Source of the DNA: Infirmifilum lucidum
GTDB lineage: Archaea; Thermoproteota; Thermoprotei; Thermofilales; Thermofilaceae
Assembly: GCF_014876775.1 (NCBI RefSeq)
Contig: NZ_CP062310.1
Coordinates: forward strand, 1,279,699 to 1,343,698
Length of the DNA stretch: 64,000 nucleotides
Direction of reading: 5' to 3'
Positions 24,751 through 33,265 of the stretch are shown here, one piece after another (the first letter of the stretch is position 1; every line of letters starts with the position of its first letter). The translations under genes and the position numbers were made by a program. The notes under the pieces were generated by a model that was not told where the DNA came from, ran no database searches, and worked only from the letters and a program-made list of their open reading frames with translations.

Positions 24751-25294
24751 AGTGCGAAGCTCTACTTTTCAAATATAATTCTAGATAGGTCTCGTGCACA
24801 ACCTCACTAAGTCCAAGTTTCTCAGCGACTCTACGTAGCCCTTCAGCTCCAGCCCCCCTGTCTTCAAGCTCGACGAAATCTCCTAGCCCCTCGACTCTAT
24901 CCAGTGAAATCTCCACATTGTCAAGCTCGTAAAACTCCCTGTGCTTTACAATACGCGCGACCTCTGTGAAACCTATGCTGTTCAAAACCTTAAGGATCCC
25001 CTCGAAGTCTCCCACTCTAACCACCAGCTCAACTCTAGACTTAGCCCAGCCTTCGAGGCGGGGCCCCTTGTACGCCAGCTCGATATTCTCCCCGTGTCTA
25101 AGAGAGGAGCGGTAAAAACGAACCCTTAAAGCTTCATCTGTCACCGCGAAATTCTTGCAGGGGTGCTGTAAGTAGACGTCTACCATGTCGACAACATCAA
25201 CAAGCTTTGCCCCCAGCTCTCTGAGCCTTTCCTTAAGCTTGCCGTGATCTCTGAATCTAAACTTTACTTCAACCTCTACTGGTTTCGTGCTCAT
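24743..25294 (-). CDS. CYTH-domain protein (class IV adenylate cyclase / CyaB type)
   Basis: A 183-residue CYTH protein with the signature EVEVK near the N-terminus (residues 7-11), followed by DVYLQHP, ALRVRFYR, ELAYKGP and EISLDRVEGLGDFVELE. These residues line a tunnel that binds triphosphates and divalent metal. Members are adenylate cyclases or triphosphatases; in archaea the activity is mostly untested. It starts four bases inside the end of the helical gene at 25291-25716, so it is the third gene of a minus-strand run. Confidence 0.88.
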   Translation of the reverse strand: MSTKPVEVEVKFRFRDHGKLKERLRELGAKLVDVVDMVDVYLQHPCKNFAVTDEALRVRFYRSSLRHGENIELAYKGPRLEGWAKSRVELVVRVGDFEGILKVLNSIGFTEVARIVKHREFYELDNVEISLDRVEGLGDFVELEDRGAGAEGLRRVAEKLGLSEVVHETYLELYLKSRASHST

Positions 25295-25716
25295 TCCTCA
25301 GGGCCCACTATGACGATGTTCTTAAGGTTTTCCGCGAGGTTGTTAATCATGTAGGACAGCTTTAACAGAACAGCCGCAGAACTCATCGCTTTACACGAGT
25401 CGTGCTCCCTTATAGCTTCAGACATGCTCTGGAGAGCCTGGGAGACCTCGTTCTTCACGTCTTCGAGCACTTTTTCTGTGCGGCCGCGGTACTCTAGGGA
25501 TAAGGGCATCGATGAGACCTTCAGGAATGAACTCATCGCGTCGGCAAGCGTGTAAAGGGCGTTGCTCAATACGTAGAAGTAGCCTTCCTCGGTTAAAAGG
25601 CCCATAGACAGCAGTACCATCCCGACGTTGCGCATCTGCTGGGGGTCGATGAGGTTGTTCTTGATATCTCTCGAGGTCTCCGCTAGAATCTTCTCAACAC
25701 CTCTCTCTACCTCCAT
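25291..25716 (-). CDS. Helical conserved hypothetical protein
   Basis: A 141-residue, almost entirely helical protein with amphipathic helices (LTEEGYFYVLSNALYTLADAMSSFL, EKVLEDVKNEVSQALQSMSEAI, AMSSAAVLLKLSYMINNLAENLKNI). It overlaps the upstream gene by ten bases and the CYTH gene by four, forming a tight three-gene operon. No family is recognised; the helical pairing suggests it and the 25707 product may bind each other. Confidence 0.65.
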   Translation of the reverse strand: MEVERGVEKILAETSRDIKNNLIDPQQMRNVGMVLLSMGLLTEEGYFYVLSNALYTLADAMSSFLKVSSMPLSLEYRGRTEKVLEDVKNEVSQALQSMSEAIREHDSCKAMSSAAVLLKLSYMINNLAENLKNIVIVGPEE

Positions 25717-26060
25717 TTAACCACCCTAGACTTCCTACTCTCGAGAACCAAAACCATGTACGCCCTATAAACCATCCTCTTAGCCCTATCTATCTCGTCG
25801 AGAAGAGGGAGGATGTCTTCCTGAGCCTCCCCGAGGCCACTCTCCAGTAGACTTCTCAAACGAACCTCGCTGACTACCAACTCGAGGGCAACCTCCTGCA
25901 ACTCCTCCATGCTAGGCCCCTTAACTATAACCTCAGCTACTCTGTTGACGAAGTACCCTTGGGGGCACATCTTCTTGGAGGCCTTCTGGCTCATTCCACT
26001 AAGGAAAATATCGCTCGCTACCTTGATAAACGTTTCTTGAAACTCAGAGCCTGATCTCAC
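25707..26060 (-). CDS. Helical conserved hypothetical protein
   Basis: A 117-residue helical protein (QETFIKVASDIFLSGMSQK, MEELQEVALELVVSEVRLRSLL, DILPLLDEIDRAKRMVYRAYMVLVLE). Starts with GTG at 26060 and leads the operon with 25291 and the CYTH gene. It is divergent from the DNA-binding-like gene at 26141. No family recognised. Confidence 0.62.
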   Translation of the reverse strand: MRSGSEFQETFIKVASDIFLSGMSQKASKKMCPQGYFVNRVAEVIVKGPSMEELQEVALELVVSEVRLRSLLESGLGEAQEDILPLLDEIDRAKRMVYRAYMVLVLESRKSRVVKWR

Positions 26061-26118
26061 TTTATATTTTCGGTCTTTCGTTTAATAAAAAAGATAATTT
26101 TATTAATTACTTTTACGA

Positions 26119-26135
26119 CCCCCTCCAATAGGGGG
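26119..26135 (+). promoter_or_regulatory. Hairpin that pairs with the ribosome binding site of the 26141 gene
   Basis: CCCCCT (26119-26124), loop CCAAT, AGGGGG (26130-26135): the right arm is the purine-rich Shine-Dalgarno-like stretch directly before the ATG at 26141. The probable TATA element (TTTTATTAATT near 26100) puts this hairpin in the short mRNA leader, so folding would hide the ribosome site. Confidence 0.5.
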
Positions 26136-26140
26136 TGTGT

Positions 26141-27199
26141 ATGTATATAAGCGAGGCCTCACTAGGGGCTATCTCTCGAGGCGGGCTTTCACTAAAACTA
26201 AACCCTAATGAGTGGCGGGTTATATCTGCTGCGACAAGGGCACTGACTGTTGCGAAGATCTCGGAGATAGCCTCGCTTTCCTATAGTACTGTCATTGACG
26301 TGGTCAAGAGGCTTGGCAGGCTGAACCTGGGTGTGTCGTTCGTACCCCACCATGACATGTTGGGCTTCCAGCACGTCTTCCTGCTCTTCGAGGACTATGA
26401 AATCAAGCAGTTTCCCGTTTTCACGCAGGCTGTATACAAGCTACTCGGGAGAAGGCGCTATATCGGCGTCAAGGCACTAGTGCCTGAGACACGAGTACCC
26501 GACTATATCTCTGCTTTTCGACGAGAGCCGCTGTACACGCTCAGAACATACGAAGTTAGACACTGGATGCCCAGCGGCAGGCTTACAAAGTACCTACCCG
26601 GCCTCAACATAGTAGTCCCTACGATGGAAAAACTAGGCGAGGTTTTAGCTGAGTCAAGAGTGCCGAGAAAGCCTAGGGAGAGGAAATGGGTAGACTGGGT
26701 CGACCTAGTAGTGCTTTACTTCAAGATGAAGTACGTGTATACCAAGCTCAGCGACATGACAAACCTAGTTAGGGAGAACTTCAGGATCGAGCCACCTAGC
26801 AGGCAATTAATGAGCTATCACTACCGCACCCACGTTGTCAACTTCTGGTCCCACAACAAGATAAACTTCAGACTCAATCCAGAGCTAGCCCCCTTAAAGG
26901 TCTACATATTCAACGGGAAGGAGGGAGAGTCTGCCGCCAGAACGCTAATAGAAGCGCCATACATGCACGAGGCGCTCGTAGGAGAGTCTAGCGCTGTTAT
27001 TCTCGGGCAGTCCCCCAGCCATCTTGAACGTTTAATTTATGAAGTAATCTACCTTACAGCTCCCGAAATGCCCTTTGGCGCCCTGCTCGCCGTAGACGAG
27101 CACGAGTACCCCTGGCTCTCAGCACGGGTAATTGAGTACTACAGGGCTAGAGGAGAATACCCTGACCCGGAGGAAGAGTTCTTCCCTATGGGCTCGTAG
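26141..27199 (+). CDS. HTH-domain protein of unknown specificity
   Basis: About 352 residues from ATG 26141, which follows AGGGGGTG by a few bases (GTG 26135 lies inside that stretch). Residues ~18-60 (EWRVISAATRALTVAKISEIASLSYSTVIDVVKRLGRL) form a winged-helix-like domain followed by an alpha/beta region LGFQHVFLLFEDYEI resembling an Lrp/AsnC-type effector domain, repeated near residues 240-330. It is divergent from the helical operon at 25707 and may regulate it. Substrate or ligand unknown. Confidence 0.6.
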   Translation: MYISEASLGAISRGGLSLKLNPNEWRVISAATRALTVAKISEIASLSYSTVIDVVKRLGRLNLGVSFVPHHDMLGFQHVFLLFEDYEIKQFPVFTQAVYKLLGRRRYIGVKALVPETRVPDYISAFRREPLYTLRTYEVRHWMPSGRLTKYLPGLNIVVPTMEKLGEVLAESRVPRKPRERKWVDWVDLVVLYFKMKYVYTKLSDMTNLVRENFRIEPPSRQLMSYHYRTHVVNFWSHNKINFRLNPELAPLKVYIFNGKEGESAARTLIEAPYMHEALVGESSAVILGQSPSHLERLIYEVIYLTAPEMPFGALLAVDEHEYPWLSARVIEYYRARGEYPDPEEEFFPMGS

Positions 27200-27235
27200 A
27201 AAAACTTTTATTAATAACTAACTGTATTAAATCAT

Positions 27236-27658
27236 GTGTCAGGCTGTCAGCCAGAGGAAGTTGCCCGGAGGCTCAGCTTAGAACTTGAGAGTAAGGGGTA
27301 CTCTAACGTTATATCCGAGGACGCGAAGACAATAATACTGTACTGGTGTGGAGGGCTCTGTCCAACACTGCTCGTAAGAGTCGAGGAAGAGGGTGTCCGC
27401 GTCCTCATCCCGCTTATATTCCAGGAGGCTGACATTGAACAGATTAGGGGTGTTCTTGAAGGGTTTACCCCGAAGCCTACATCCCTTGAAGTTATAAGGG
27501 TAGACGGTAGCTTGGTAGGACTAGAGGTGAACTACGCGCCTAAAAGTTGCCCAGAGCTCGACTATATCGAAGGAGTTATTGACGGAGTAAAGGAGCTCGT
27601 AAGCATTCTTAGAAGTGAAGGCAGGAGCTTACCCCTAGAGGCAGACATCATCGTTTAG
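27236..27658 (+). CDS. Conserved hypothetical alpha/beta protein
   Basis: A 140-residue protein (GTG start about 26 bases below TTTTATTAATAAC). It has three to four cysteines (SGCQPEE, YWCGGLCPTLLVRV, KSCPELD) and alternating strands and helices. The WCGGLC pair looks like a redox or metal motif but matches no family I know. The 3' end overlaps the convergent metallopeptidase gene by 11 bases. Confidence 0.6.
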   Translation: MSGCQPEEVARRLSLELESKGYSNVISEDAKTIILYWCGGLCPTLLVRVEEEGVRVLIPLIFQEADIEQIRGVLEGFTPKPTSLEVIRVDGSLVGLEVNYAPKSCPELDYIEGVIDGVKELVSILRSEGRSLPLEADIIV

Positions 27659-28034
27659 GTTTAGCCGAAAAGTACCTCTCCACGAGCTTGCTGACCACCT
27701 TACTGTTCACAGCCTTCCCGTGCGGCCTAAGACCCCCGGAAAAGCTTTTGGGAATGTGGAGTAGCTCGTGGACGATAACTCTCACCTTCTCCTCCGGCGT
27801 AAGGGCATCAAACTTCTCGGAGACTATTTCAATAACATAGAGTGGAGGTAGATTGAATGCTACTTGAAACGTCCTGGGAAGGCCGTAAATCCTAGCAACG
27901 GCACTGGTCTTTGAGCCGCTACTCCTCAGGAAACGCACGTGCTCGGCCTTGATCCACTTCATCCCGAGCTTCTCTATGATGTCTCGGGCAAGGCTCTCCA
28001 CGTCGCCGGCAACAGTGTAGCGTATTCTGGGCAA
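27648..28034 (-). CDS. Putative zinc metallopeptidase
   Basis: A 128-residue protein with HELLHIPKSFSGGLRPHG: an HExxH zinc motif with a third His 12 residues on. This short archaeal family is annotated as predicted metallopeptidases; no proteolytic activity is established for it to my knowledge. Starts with TTG at 28034; a TTATATACC box near 28068-28076 lies some 38 bases upstream, leaving a short leader. Adjacent proteins give no hint of the target. Confidence 0.75.
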   Translation of the reverse strand: MPRIRYTVAGDVESLARDIIEKLGMKWIKAEHVRFLRSSGSKTSAVARIYGLPRTFQVAFNLPPLYVIEIVSEKFDALTPEEKVRVIVHELLHIPKSFSGGLRPHGKAVNSKVVSKLVERYFSAKPKR

Positions 28035-28219
28035 ACCGACGACACCTGGAGTAGCGGGAGTTGTATGGTATATAAGAAAATCTGCAGAGCGCTCTAGTTT
28101 TGACGCATAAACTTCGTTTTTAGTTGGTGTTAAAAAAGGATTTAGTTCTTTTCTATCTAATGACGCAGGAATTTCTCCGCGAAACTTTCGTCGTTGACTT
28201 ATGCGGGGGATGCTGGAGC

Positions 28220-28591
28220 TCAGGTGAGAATTCGCGATAGCACTTCCCGGAACTTATTTATCCTGTTTATAATGGCTATGACTGTTGTCCTGCCCTGGAA
28301 AGTGTAGTCGCCCAGGAAGCGTAGCTTCACCTTACCTGGCTCAACCTCGAAGTCGATGTCCTGGTCGGCAGGCATACTTTCTGGAGTTTTCTCGGTTTCT
28401 ACCTCTGCGTAGAGGGCGACCCTCACTCTATTGCCGAGTGAAACTATCTCAGCAGTCATGTACCTGTCTAGAACGAGCACGTCCCACCGGGCATTGGGAG
28501 GCTGGGAGCTTAACACCCTGTGTAGATCCCTAAACCCCTCCAGTATTGTGAATTTTACCCCTTCGATCTCGAACGTCCTGTCTGCAGACAT
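28220..28591 (-). CDS. Conserved hypothetical protein
   Basis: A 123-residue alpha/beta protein (FEIEGVKFTILEGFRDLHRVL, WDVLVLDRYMTAEIVSLGNRVRVALYAEVE, GKVKLRFLGDYTFQGRTTVIAIINRINKFREVL). No recognised domain, signal or metal motif. ATG at 28591; a TATTTTAATGC-like element upstream (minus strand near 28632) supports an own promoter. The 185 bases between it and 28034 hold two TATA-like stretches and no gene that I can see. Confidence 0.6.
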   Translation of the reverse strand: MSADRTFEIEGVKFTILEGFRDLHRVLSSQPPNARWDVLVLDRYMTAEIVSLGNRVRVALYAEVETEKTPESMPADQDIDFEVEPGKVKLRFLGDYTFQGRTTVIAIINRINKFREVLSRILT

Positions 28592-28709
28592 CCTGTATAA
28601 ACCTGATACAACCTACCCTAACTGAGCATTAAAATATTTCTCGTAGAAAGTTGTCCCGGGTAGCCGCCTAGAGAGCTAAGTATAAAAGCCCTAAGCCTAA
28701 GGCTAGCTT

Positions 28710-28964
28710 GTGCCAGCACGTAAACGCTATATTGTTAAGCTTGGAGAGGACGGCACGCTGAAGATACCAGCCTCTCTACTGGCAGAGCTAGGAGTACCCC
28801 CCGGCTCCTATGTAACGATAACACGTGAAGGCTCGGGCCTCTTCCTGAGGTTTAGGAGCAAGCGGGTACCCCTTAAACTTGGGAGGCAGGTTACAACAGA
28901 AGAAATGGAGAGGCTGATAAAAGAGGCGCTTGATGAACTGGTGGTGGCGAGATGGGAGACGTAA
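28710..28964 (+). CDS. AbrB/SpoVT-type antitoxin
   Basis: An 84-residue protein with a swapped-hairpin AbrB domain: YIVKLGEDGTLKIPASLLAELGVPPGSYVTITREGSGLFLRF, then an acidic helical tail that would bind the toxin. GTG 28710 is about 26 bases below AGTATAAAAG, so the mRNA is leaderless. It overlaps the PIN-domain gene by 13 bases. An AGCC-TAA-GGCT dyad lies between the TATA box and the start and could be its operator. Confidence 0.85.
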   Translation: MPARKRYIVKLGEDGTLKIPASLLAELGVPPGSYVTITREGSGLFLRFRSKRVPLKLGRQVTTEEMERLIKEALDELVVARWET

Positions 28965-29371
28965 CTAGGCTGGTTGTGGACACGGATATACTGTTGCACG
29001 ACACCTTCGAGGATAGCGAGAAGCACGCCGAGGCCTCGGAGCTTCTCGACGAAGCCGACAGAATCTACATGGCCTCCATTATTGTACACGAGTACCTGTG
29101 GCTGCTGCTCACGAAGTTTAAAATAGACTTGGACATTGTTAGGGAGAAGCTAGAGGAGTATTTCAGCGACGCCCGCTTCATATACATTACTGAGAACAGC
29201 GAAGTATTCCTGAAGGCCCTTGAGTGGATGAAGGAAGACAACGCGGATCCTACGATGATAAACGACTACATAATACTGGTTCTCGCGCAGCGCCTAGGCG
29301 CTATGCTCGCAACCTACGACTCTGAACTCAAAGAAATCGCCAGGAAAAGAGGTGTACAAGTTACGCCTTAG
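28952..29371 (+). CDS. PIN-domain toxin (VapC-type)
   Basis: A 139-residue PIN protein. Acidic residues: Asp in VVDTDILLHD, Glu in IVHEYLW, Asp in NDYIILVLAQ and Asp in ATYDSEL. Expected to be a metal-dependent RNase neutralised by the AbrB-type protein encoded just upstream. Second toxin-antitoxin pair in the window; it is not similar enough to the 4984 toxin to be a recent duplicate. Its end overlaps the aminotransferase gene by four bases, convergently. Confidence 0.85.
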   Translation: MGDVTRLVVDTDILLHDTFEDSEKHAEASELLDEADRIYMASIIVHEYLWLLLTKFKIDLDIVREKLEEYFSDARFIYITENSEVFLKALEWMKEDNADPTMINDYIILVLAQRLGAMLATYDSELKEIARKRGVQVTP

Positions 29372-30573
29372 AGTCCTACGCTCCTCCTCACGAACCGCTC
29401 AATCCTGTTGAACGCCTCCTCTAGAACTTCGATTGGAGGCAGGTATACAAGCCTGACGTGGTTAGTCCCGCTTGGACCAAACCCTGAACCATACACGACG
29501 AAAACCTTCTCCTCTACGAGTAAACGCCTTGCAAACTCTTCGTCGCCCATCTTGACGTCGACGCGCGGGAAGGCGTAGAACGCGCCTAGAGGTGCCACAG
29601 GCATGCGGAAGCCGGGTATTTCGTTTAAACGCTTATAGGTAAACCTCCTCCTCTCGTCCATTTTCCTCTTGACCTCCTCCAGGAAAGTCGGCCTTCTCCG
29701 TGCAAATCTTGCAACAGCTACCTGCAGTGGTGTGACAGCAGAGAGCCTCGTCATGAGGAAGCCGAGAATTGCGGAGCGTATTTGGGAAACCTTCTCTTCG
29801 GGCCCCTTCAGGTAAATGTACCCGAGGCGCCACCCCGTGACTAGGAACGTCTTTGAGAAACCGTTTAGCCCGATGATGACGTTATCCTTACTCGCTATAC
29901 TTGCAGCGCTGACAAACTCTCCCTCGAATACTAGTGCGTCGTATATTTCGTCGCTGACTACTGGGATATCCCACTCAGCAGCGATGTCGAGTATCTCTTT
30001 GAGAACCTTTCTAGGGTATACTGCACCCGTAGGGTTGTGAGGGTTGTTTATGACAATGAACTTTACCCTGTCATCGACGAGTTTCCTAAGACCGTCTACG
30101 TCGGGGATCCACCCTTCATCCTCCAACATGGGATAGAACACTTTATCCGCGTTATAAAAGTCCGCGAAGTTTATATAGAGGGGGTAGCTGGGGTCTGGGA
30201 TAAGAACTCTGTCCCCCTCGTCTACTAGCGCCGCGAACAGAGCATTTATGCCCTCTGAAACCCCGCTCGTGACGAGGACATTCCTGCCCTCTATTTCGAC
30301 GCGGTTCCAAGTCTTCTCCTTGTATGCTATTGCTTCCTGTAGCTCCTTGACACCCTCCGAAGAGGCGTAGTAATTGTGGTTTTCGAGCATCGCCTTATAG
30401 GCTTCTTCGACGAGTTCTCGGGGCGTCTGGAAATCGTACTTTAAAGGGTCGCCAATATTGAGGTATATTACTCTCTCCCCTTTCTCCTCGAGGCTCCTTG
30501 CGAGAGCATTGTACTTTCTAATGGGATAGTCCAGTCTCCCTATCCTCTCGGATAGTCTTAGACCTTTACTCAC
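29368..30573 (-). CDS. Class I aminotransferase (alanine/aspartate type)
   Basis: About 401 residues of a fold-type I PLP enzyme: NIGDP, YYASSEGVKELQEAI, NNPHNPTGAVYP, DEIYDALVFEG and the PLP lysine in GFSKTFLVTGWRLGY. It transfers amino groups between amino acids and 2-oxoacids; archaeal relatives prefer alanine or aromatic residues. The longest frame begins at 30615, but the ATTATATAAATT there is a TATA box centred near 30601, so I use GTG 30573 as the leaderless start. Confidence 0.9.
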   Translation of the reverse strand: MSKGLRLSERIGRLDYPIRKYNALARSLEEKGERVIYLNIGDPLKYDFQTPRELVEEAYKAMLENHNYYASSEGVKELQEAIAYKEKTWNRVEIEGRNVLVTSGVSEGINALFAALVDEGDRVLIPDPSYPLYINFADFYNADKVFYPMLEDEGWIPDVDGLRKLVDDRVKFIVINNPHNPTGAVYPRKVLKEILDIAAEWDIPVVSDEIYDALVFEGEFVSAASIASKDNVIIGLNGFSKTFLVTGWRLGYIYLKGPEEKVSQIRSAILGFLMTRLSAVTPLQVAVARFARRRPTFLEEVKRKMDERRRFTYKRLNEIPGFRMPVAPLGAFYAFPRVDVKMGDEEFARRLLVEEKVFVVYGSGFGPSGTNHVRLVYLPPIEVLEEAFNRIERFVRRSVGL

Positions 30574-30667
30574 GTAAAAAACCTTTTGAAAATAATTTAT
30601 ATAATTTTCCCCCATCGAACCCGTGTAGTTGTTGAGACAGATTTATTTCTAGGCTCGTGTATTTCGA

Positions 30668-31987
30668 GTGAGGCATGAAGGCCTAATGGATAGGAAGAAC
30701 CTGCTAGTAGTCGCAGTAGCCATACTGGCTACTGTAGGAGCTGTCGCGATTCTAGCCCTTAAAGGCTTCATACCTCTAGTTCCAACCCAGGGTTCCGCGC
30801 AAAGTTGTCCGGCGCCCTCGCTAGTCTACGTCTATGCGAATGACCAGCAGAGGAATGCTATGGATTCTATCACCTCAACGTTCAAGTCTATCCTAGAGAG
30901 GCACTACGGCATAAACATAATTAACGTGCCCGTGTGCTCTCTACCAGCCCAGTCACTATCCCAGAAGCTCAGGGTATACCCTGCGTTACTCTACAAGGGC
31001 GACATCCCAGCTTTAACGCAGTTTACTGTAGGTAGAGTCGGCGAGTACAAGCTGATATCACCCTCCATATCAGCTCTCCTAGCCTACTACCAGGGGGCCA
31101 ACGTAGTCTTCGGGGTTGCGGCTGAGGCCATAGTCTTGGAAGGCTCTGCTCCCTTCGCAAAGCTCAACGTAAGCGAGCAGGCTCTTAAAGACCTCCTTAC
31201 CCAGGTGGCGCTGGCTAACATTACGAAGGTCTCTAAGCTAAAGCCAGAGGATCTAGGGCTAACAGTTCAAACCCTGCCGACAGTAGTGTTCAGATCCGAC
31301 TACAACCTTTCAGAGGGAGTACCATACCTAGTAAAGCTTCGCGACAACATTTACGGGCTTACTAACAAGACGCTGAGTTCATTGGCTCAATACCTGAATA
31401 TCGCCGCATACGAGACCCGGAACCCGCCAGACCCCCTATTGGAAAGTGGCGTCTCCTACGGTGCGGATGCCCCCACGACCCTCTACGTATTAGAGGACTA
31501 CCACTGCCCGTTCTGTGCTAACCTGATGAACAACCTAGGTAACTACCTTCAGAAACTAGTAAGCCAGAACAGGCTTCGGCTCGTCTTTGTCGACCTCATA
31601 GTACACCCGGAGGTAGCAGGCATGCATGCATTCACGAGGTGCATATACAACCTTACGCGAAACCCTGAGGTATACTTCAACATTACTCGAGAACTCTACG
31701 CAAGCGGCACGGCAACTACCCTCAATGACGCGAAAAGAATAGCTGCGAAGTATCTTCCAGCGAGCGTGATAGAGGAGGCCCAGGCGTGCGCCAACAGCAG
31801 TGTTGCCCACGCTCAGCAGGTGTCGGAACGTCTCGCAAACCTCGGGTATACTGGAACGCCGACGCTGGTTTTCTGGAACAAGCTGAACAGGAAGGGGCTG
31901 GTGATAGAGGGTTGCCTCCAGTTGCAACCGTGCATTACCCAGGAGCAGCTTTCATCCATACTGTCGTGGCTAGAGTCACGGGGATAG
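30668..31987 (+). CDS. Membrane-anchored DsbA-like thiol oxidoreductase
   Basis: A 439-residue protein (GTG 30668, or ATG 30686). A signal anchor (NLLVVAVAILATVGAVAILAL) precedes an extracytoplasmic portion; residues ~265-435 are a DsbA-like thioredoxin domain with CPFC (280-283) and a cis-proline strand GYTGTPTLVFWN. The ~230 residues in between also look like a thioredoxin-type fold without the CxxC (VYANDQQRN..., FTVGRVGEYKLISPS). It would form or isomerise disulfides in secreted proteins, fitting the cysteine-containing surface proteins coded here. The next gene is a small membrane protein four bases on. Confidence 0.85.
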   Translation: MRHEGLMDRKNLLVVAVAILATVGAVAILALKGFIPLVPTQGSAQSCPAPSLVYVYANDQQRNAMDSITSTFKSILERHYGINIINVPVCSLPAQSLSQKLRVYPALLYKGDIPALTQFTVGRVGEYKLISPSISALLAYYQGANVVFGVAAEAIVLEGSAPFAKLNVSEQALKDLLTQVALANITKVSKLKPEDLGLTVQTLPTVVFRSDYNLSEGVPYLVKLRDNIYGLTNKTLSSLAQYLNIAAYETRNPPDPLLESGVSYGADAPTTLYVLEDYHCPFCANLMNNLGNYLQKLVSQNRLRLVFVDLIVHPEVAGMHAFTRCIYNLTRNPEVYFNITRELYASGTATTLNDAKRIAAKYLPASVIEEAQACANSSVAHAQQVSERLANLGYTGTPTLVFWNKLNRKGLVIEGCLQLQPCITQEQLSSILSWLESRG

Positions 31988-31991
31988 TTGC

Positions 31992-32273
31992 GTGAGACTC
32001 CTGGCCGAGTTTCTGCTGATAATCTCCTTCTTTGCCTTTACTATTGTACTTGTAGTAAGCCTGATTAATACAGCTGAGCTACTAGTAGGCTCCCACACTG
32101 CCGGGTTTTCGGAGTTCTATCTACGTGCGTACAGTGTTCTAATCACCGTGCTACAGGCCTTGCTTAGCCTACTAATAGCAATACTGATTTTCTCCTGCCT
32201 CTTAAAACCCTGTTTTAAATACATAGAAAAGCTTATAAAATGGACATTTATCCAGACTCAGGATGAAGTCTAG
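31992..32273 (+). CDS. Small two-helix membrane protein
   Basis: A 93-residue protein with two long hydrophobic helices (LLIISFFAFTIVLVVSLIN; LITVLQALLSLLIAILIFSCLL) and a basic C-terminal tail with two cysteines. GTG start four bases after the DsbA-like gene, so co-transcribed with it; it could be a membrane partner for that oxidoreductase, but it lacks the motifs of VKOR or DsbB. Its last 11 bases overlap the ECF-S gene. Confidence 0.65.
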   Translation: MRLLAEFLLIISFFAFTIVLVVSLINTAELLVGSHTAGFSEFYLRAYSVLITVLQALLSLLIAILIFSCLLKPCFKYIEKLIKWTFIQTQDEV

Positions 32274-32784
32274 GGAAATAGCCACAGTCGCAGTTTTCAC
32301 ATCGCTGGCTGTTGTGTTCCGCGTCTTGAAAAACATAGCCACGCCCATACAGCTCGTTAACATCCCACTCGCTCTAGCTCTGACATCTGCTATTCTCTAC
32401 GGCGCTCGGGTAGGGTTTCTAGTAGGCTTACTCTCGTACATTTTCTCGGACGTGCTTATCTTTCCAGGAGTTTGGTCAATAGTGAATGGTATTCTCGCAG
32501 GCCTTATAGCAACCCTGTACAGGTGGGTGTACACCCCTGAGGCTGGAAGAGCATTCAACTTTGTAGCAACATTCCTCCTCGTATTCGCGTTCGACATACT
32601 AACATCGGGCTTACTGTATGTTTTGTTCGGGGTAAGTGTTCTCGAGGCCTTTATAGTGGGCCTCGTCGGCCTCTTTTTCCCGGTAATGGGTGGCTACCTT
32701 GTAGGCATAGGCCCCCTTACCGAGACCTCCACATCTCTCCTAACAATTATGCTGATAGAGGAGTTGAAACGGAGAAATATTTAA
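32263..32784 (+). CDS. ECF transporter S component-like membrane protein
   Basis: A 173-residue protein with five to six helices. The opening AVFTSLAVVFRVLKN and the following ALALTSAILYGARVGFLVGLLSYIFSDVLIFPG are typical of ECF S components, which capture a vitamin and hand it to a shared ATPase module. No EcfA/EcfT genes are nearby. It sits 26 bases upstream of a DUF4430 gene; DUF4430 resembles the C-terminal domain of transcobalamin, so cobalamin or a related compound is the best guess for the ligand. Confidence 0.8.
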   Translation: MKSREIATVAVFTSLAVVFRVLKNIATPIQLVNIPLALALTSAILYGARVGFLVGLLSYIFSDVLIFPGVWSIVNGILAGLIATLYRWVYTPEAGRAFNFVATFLLVFAFDILTSGLLYVLFGVSVLEAFIVGLVGLFFPVMGGYLVGIGPLTETSTSLLTIMLIEELKRRNI

Positions 32785-32811
32785 ATATTGGATAAATATC
32801 CTATAGGATAT
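32776..32811. promoter_or_regulatory. Palindromic promoter of the DUF4430-DUF4443 operon
   Basis: Two perfect palindromes: AATATTTAAATATT (32776-32789), which contains the TATA box about 26 bases above the ATG, and ATATCCTATAGGATAT (32796-32811), which covers the transcription start and the first two bases of the ATG. A repressor dimer here would block RNA polymerase. Confidence 0.65.
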
Positions 32812-33265
32812 GCCGCAGAAGCAAAATTACTTGCTCGTAGCAGTACTTGCTTGGGCTATAATCGCGACAACCCTAGCTAGCTACCTCTACCTCGAAAACA
32901 ACCGTCTTTCGCGGGAGATTAGCTATCTGGGCGGTAGAGTTGTAATAGTCAATGTTGGGATAGACTACGGCAACGGGACTATCGCATGGTTTAATAGCAC
33001 AGCTCTACCTAGGGGATCTACAGCACTAACTGCACTTGTGAGTGTGGCTCAAGTCGAGTACAAGCTGGGTTCGTGGGGAGCCTACGTAACCTCCGTTAAC
33101 TCGGTGCAAGAGAAGATAATCTCTAAGAATGAAGGGTACTCGTGGATGTGGTATAGGTACGATCAGGCCAAGAAGGCCCTCGTCCTCGGCGAAGTAGCCG
33201 CTGATAAGTATAAATTGGCAAGTGGGGAGACGATAGTCTGGAGGTATGAGCACTGGAAATTCTAG
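32810..33265 (+). CDS. DUF4430-domain membrane-anchored protein
   Basis: A 151-residue protein with an N-terminal anchor (LLVAVLAWAIIATTLASYLYLE), then the DUF4430 pattern: VIVNVGIDYGNGTIAWFN, GSTALTALVSVAQVEYK, GYSWMWYRYD and the closing ETIVWRYEHWKF. The domain is related to the C-terminal part of transcobalamin/intrinsic factor and is proposed to bind cobalamin-like ligands outside the membrane. It is flanked by an ECF S component and a DUF4443 regulator. The ATG is at the transcription start and inside a perfect palindrome. Confidence 0.85.
   Translation: MPQKQNYLLVAVLAWAIIATTLASYLYLENNRLSREISYLGGRVVIVNVGIDYGNGTIAWFNSTALPRGSTALTALVSVAQVEYKLGSWGAYVTSVNSVQEKIISKNEGYSWMWYRYDQAKKALVLGEVAADKYKLASGETIVWRYEHWKF

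Noticed and set aside
28128-28148. GAACTAAATCC followed by a T/A-rich stretch on the minus strand
   Set aside because: Lacks the TTT before GAACTA, the box is poor and no gene starts at the right distance.
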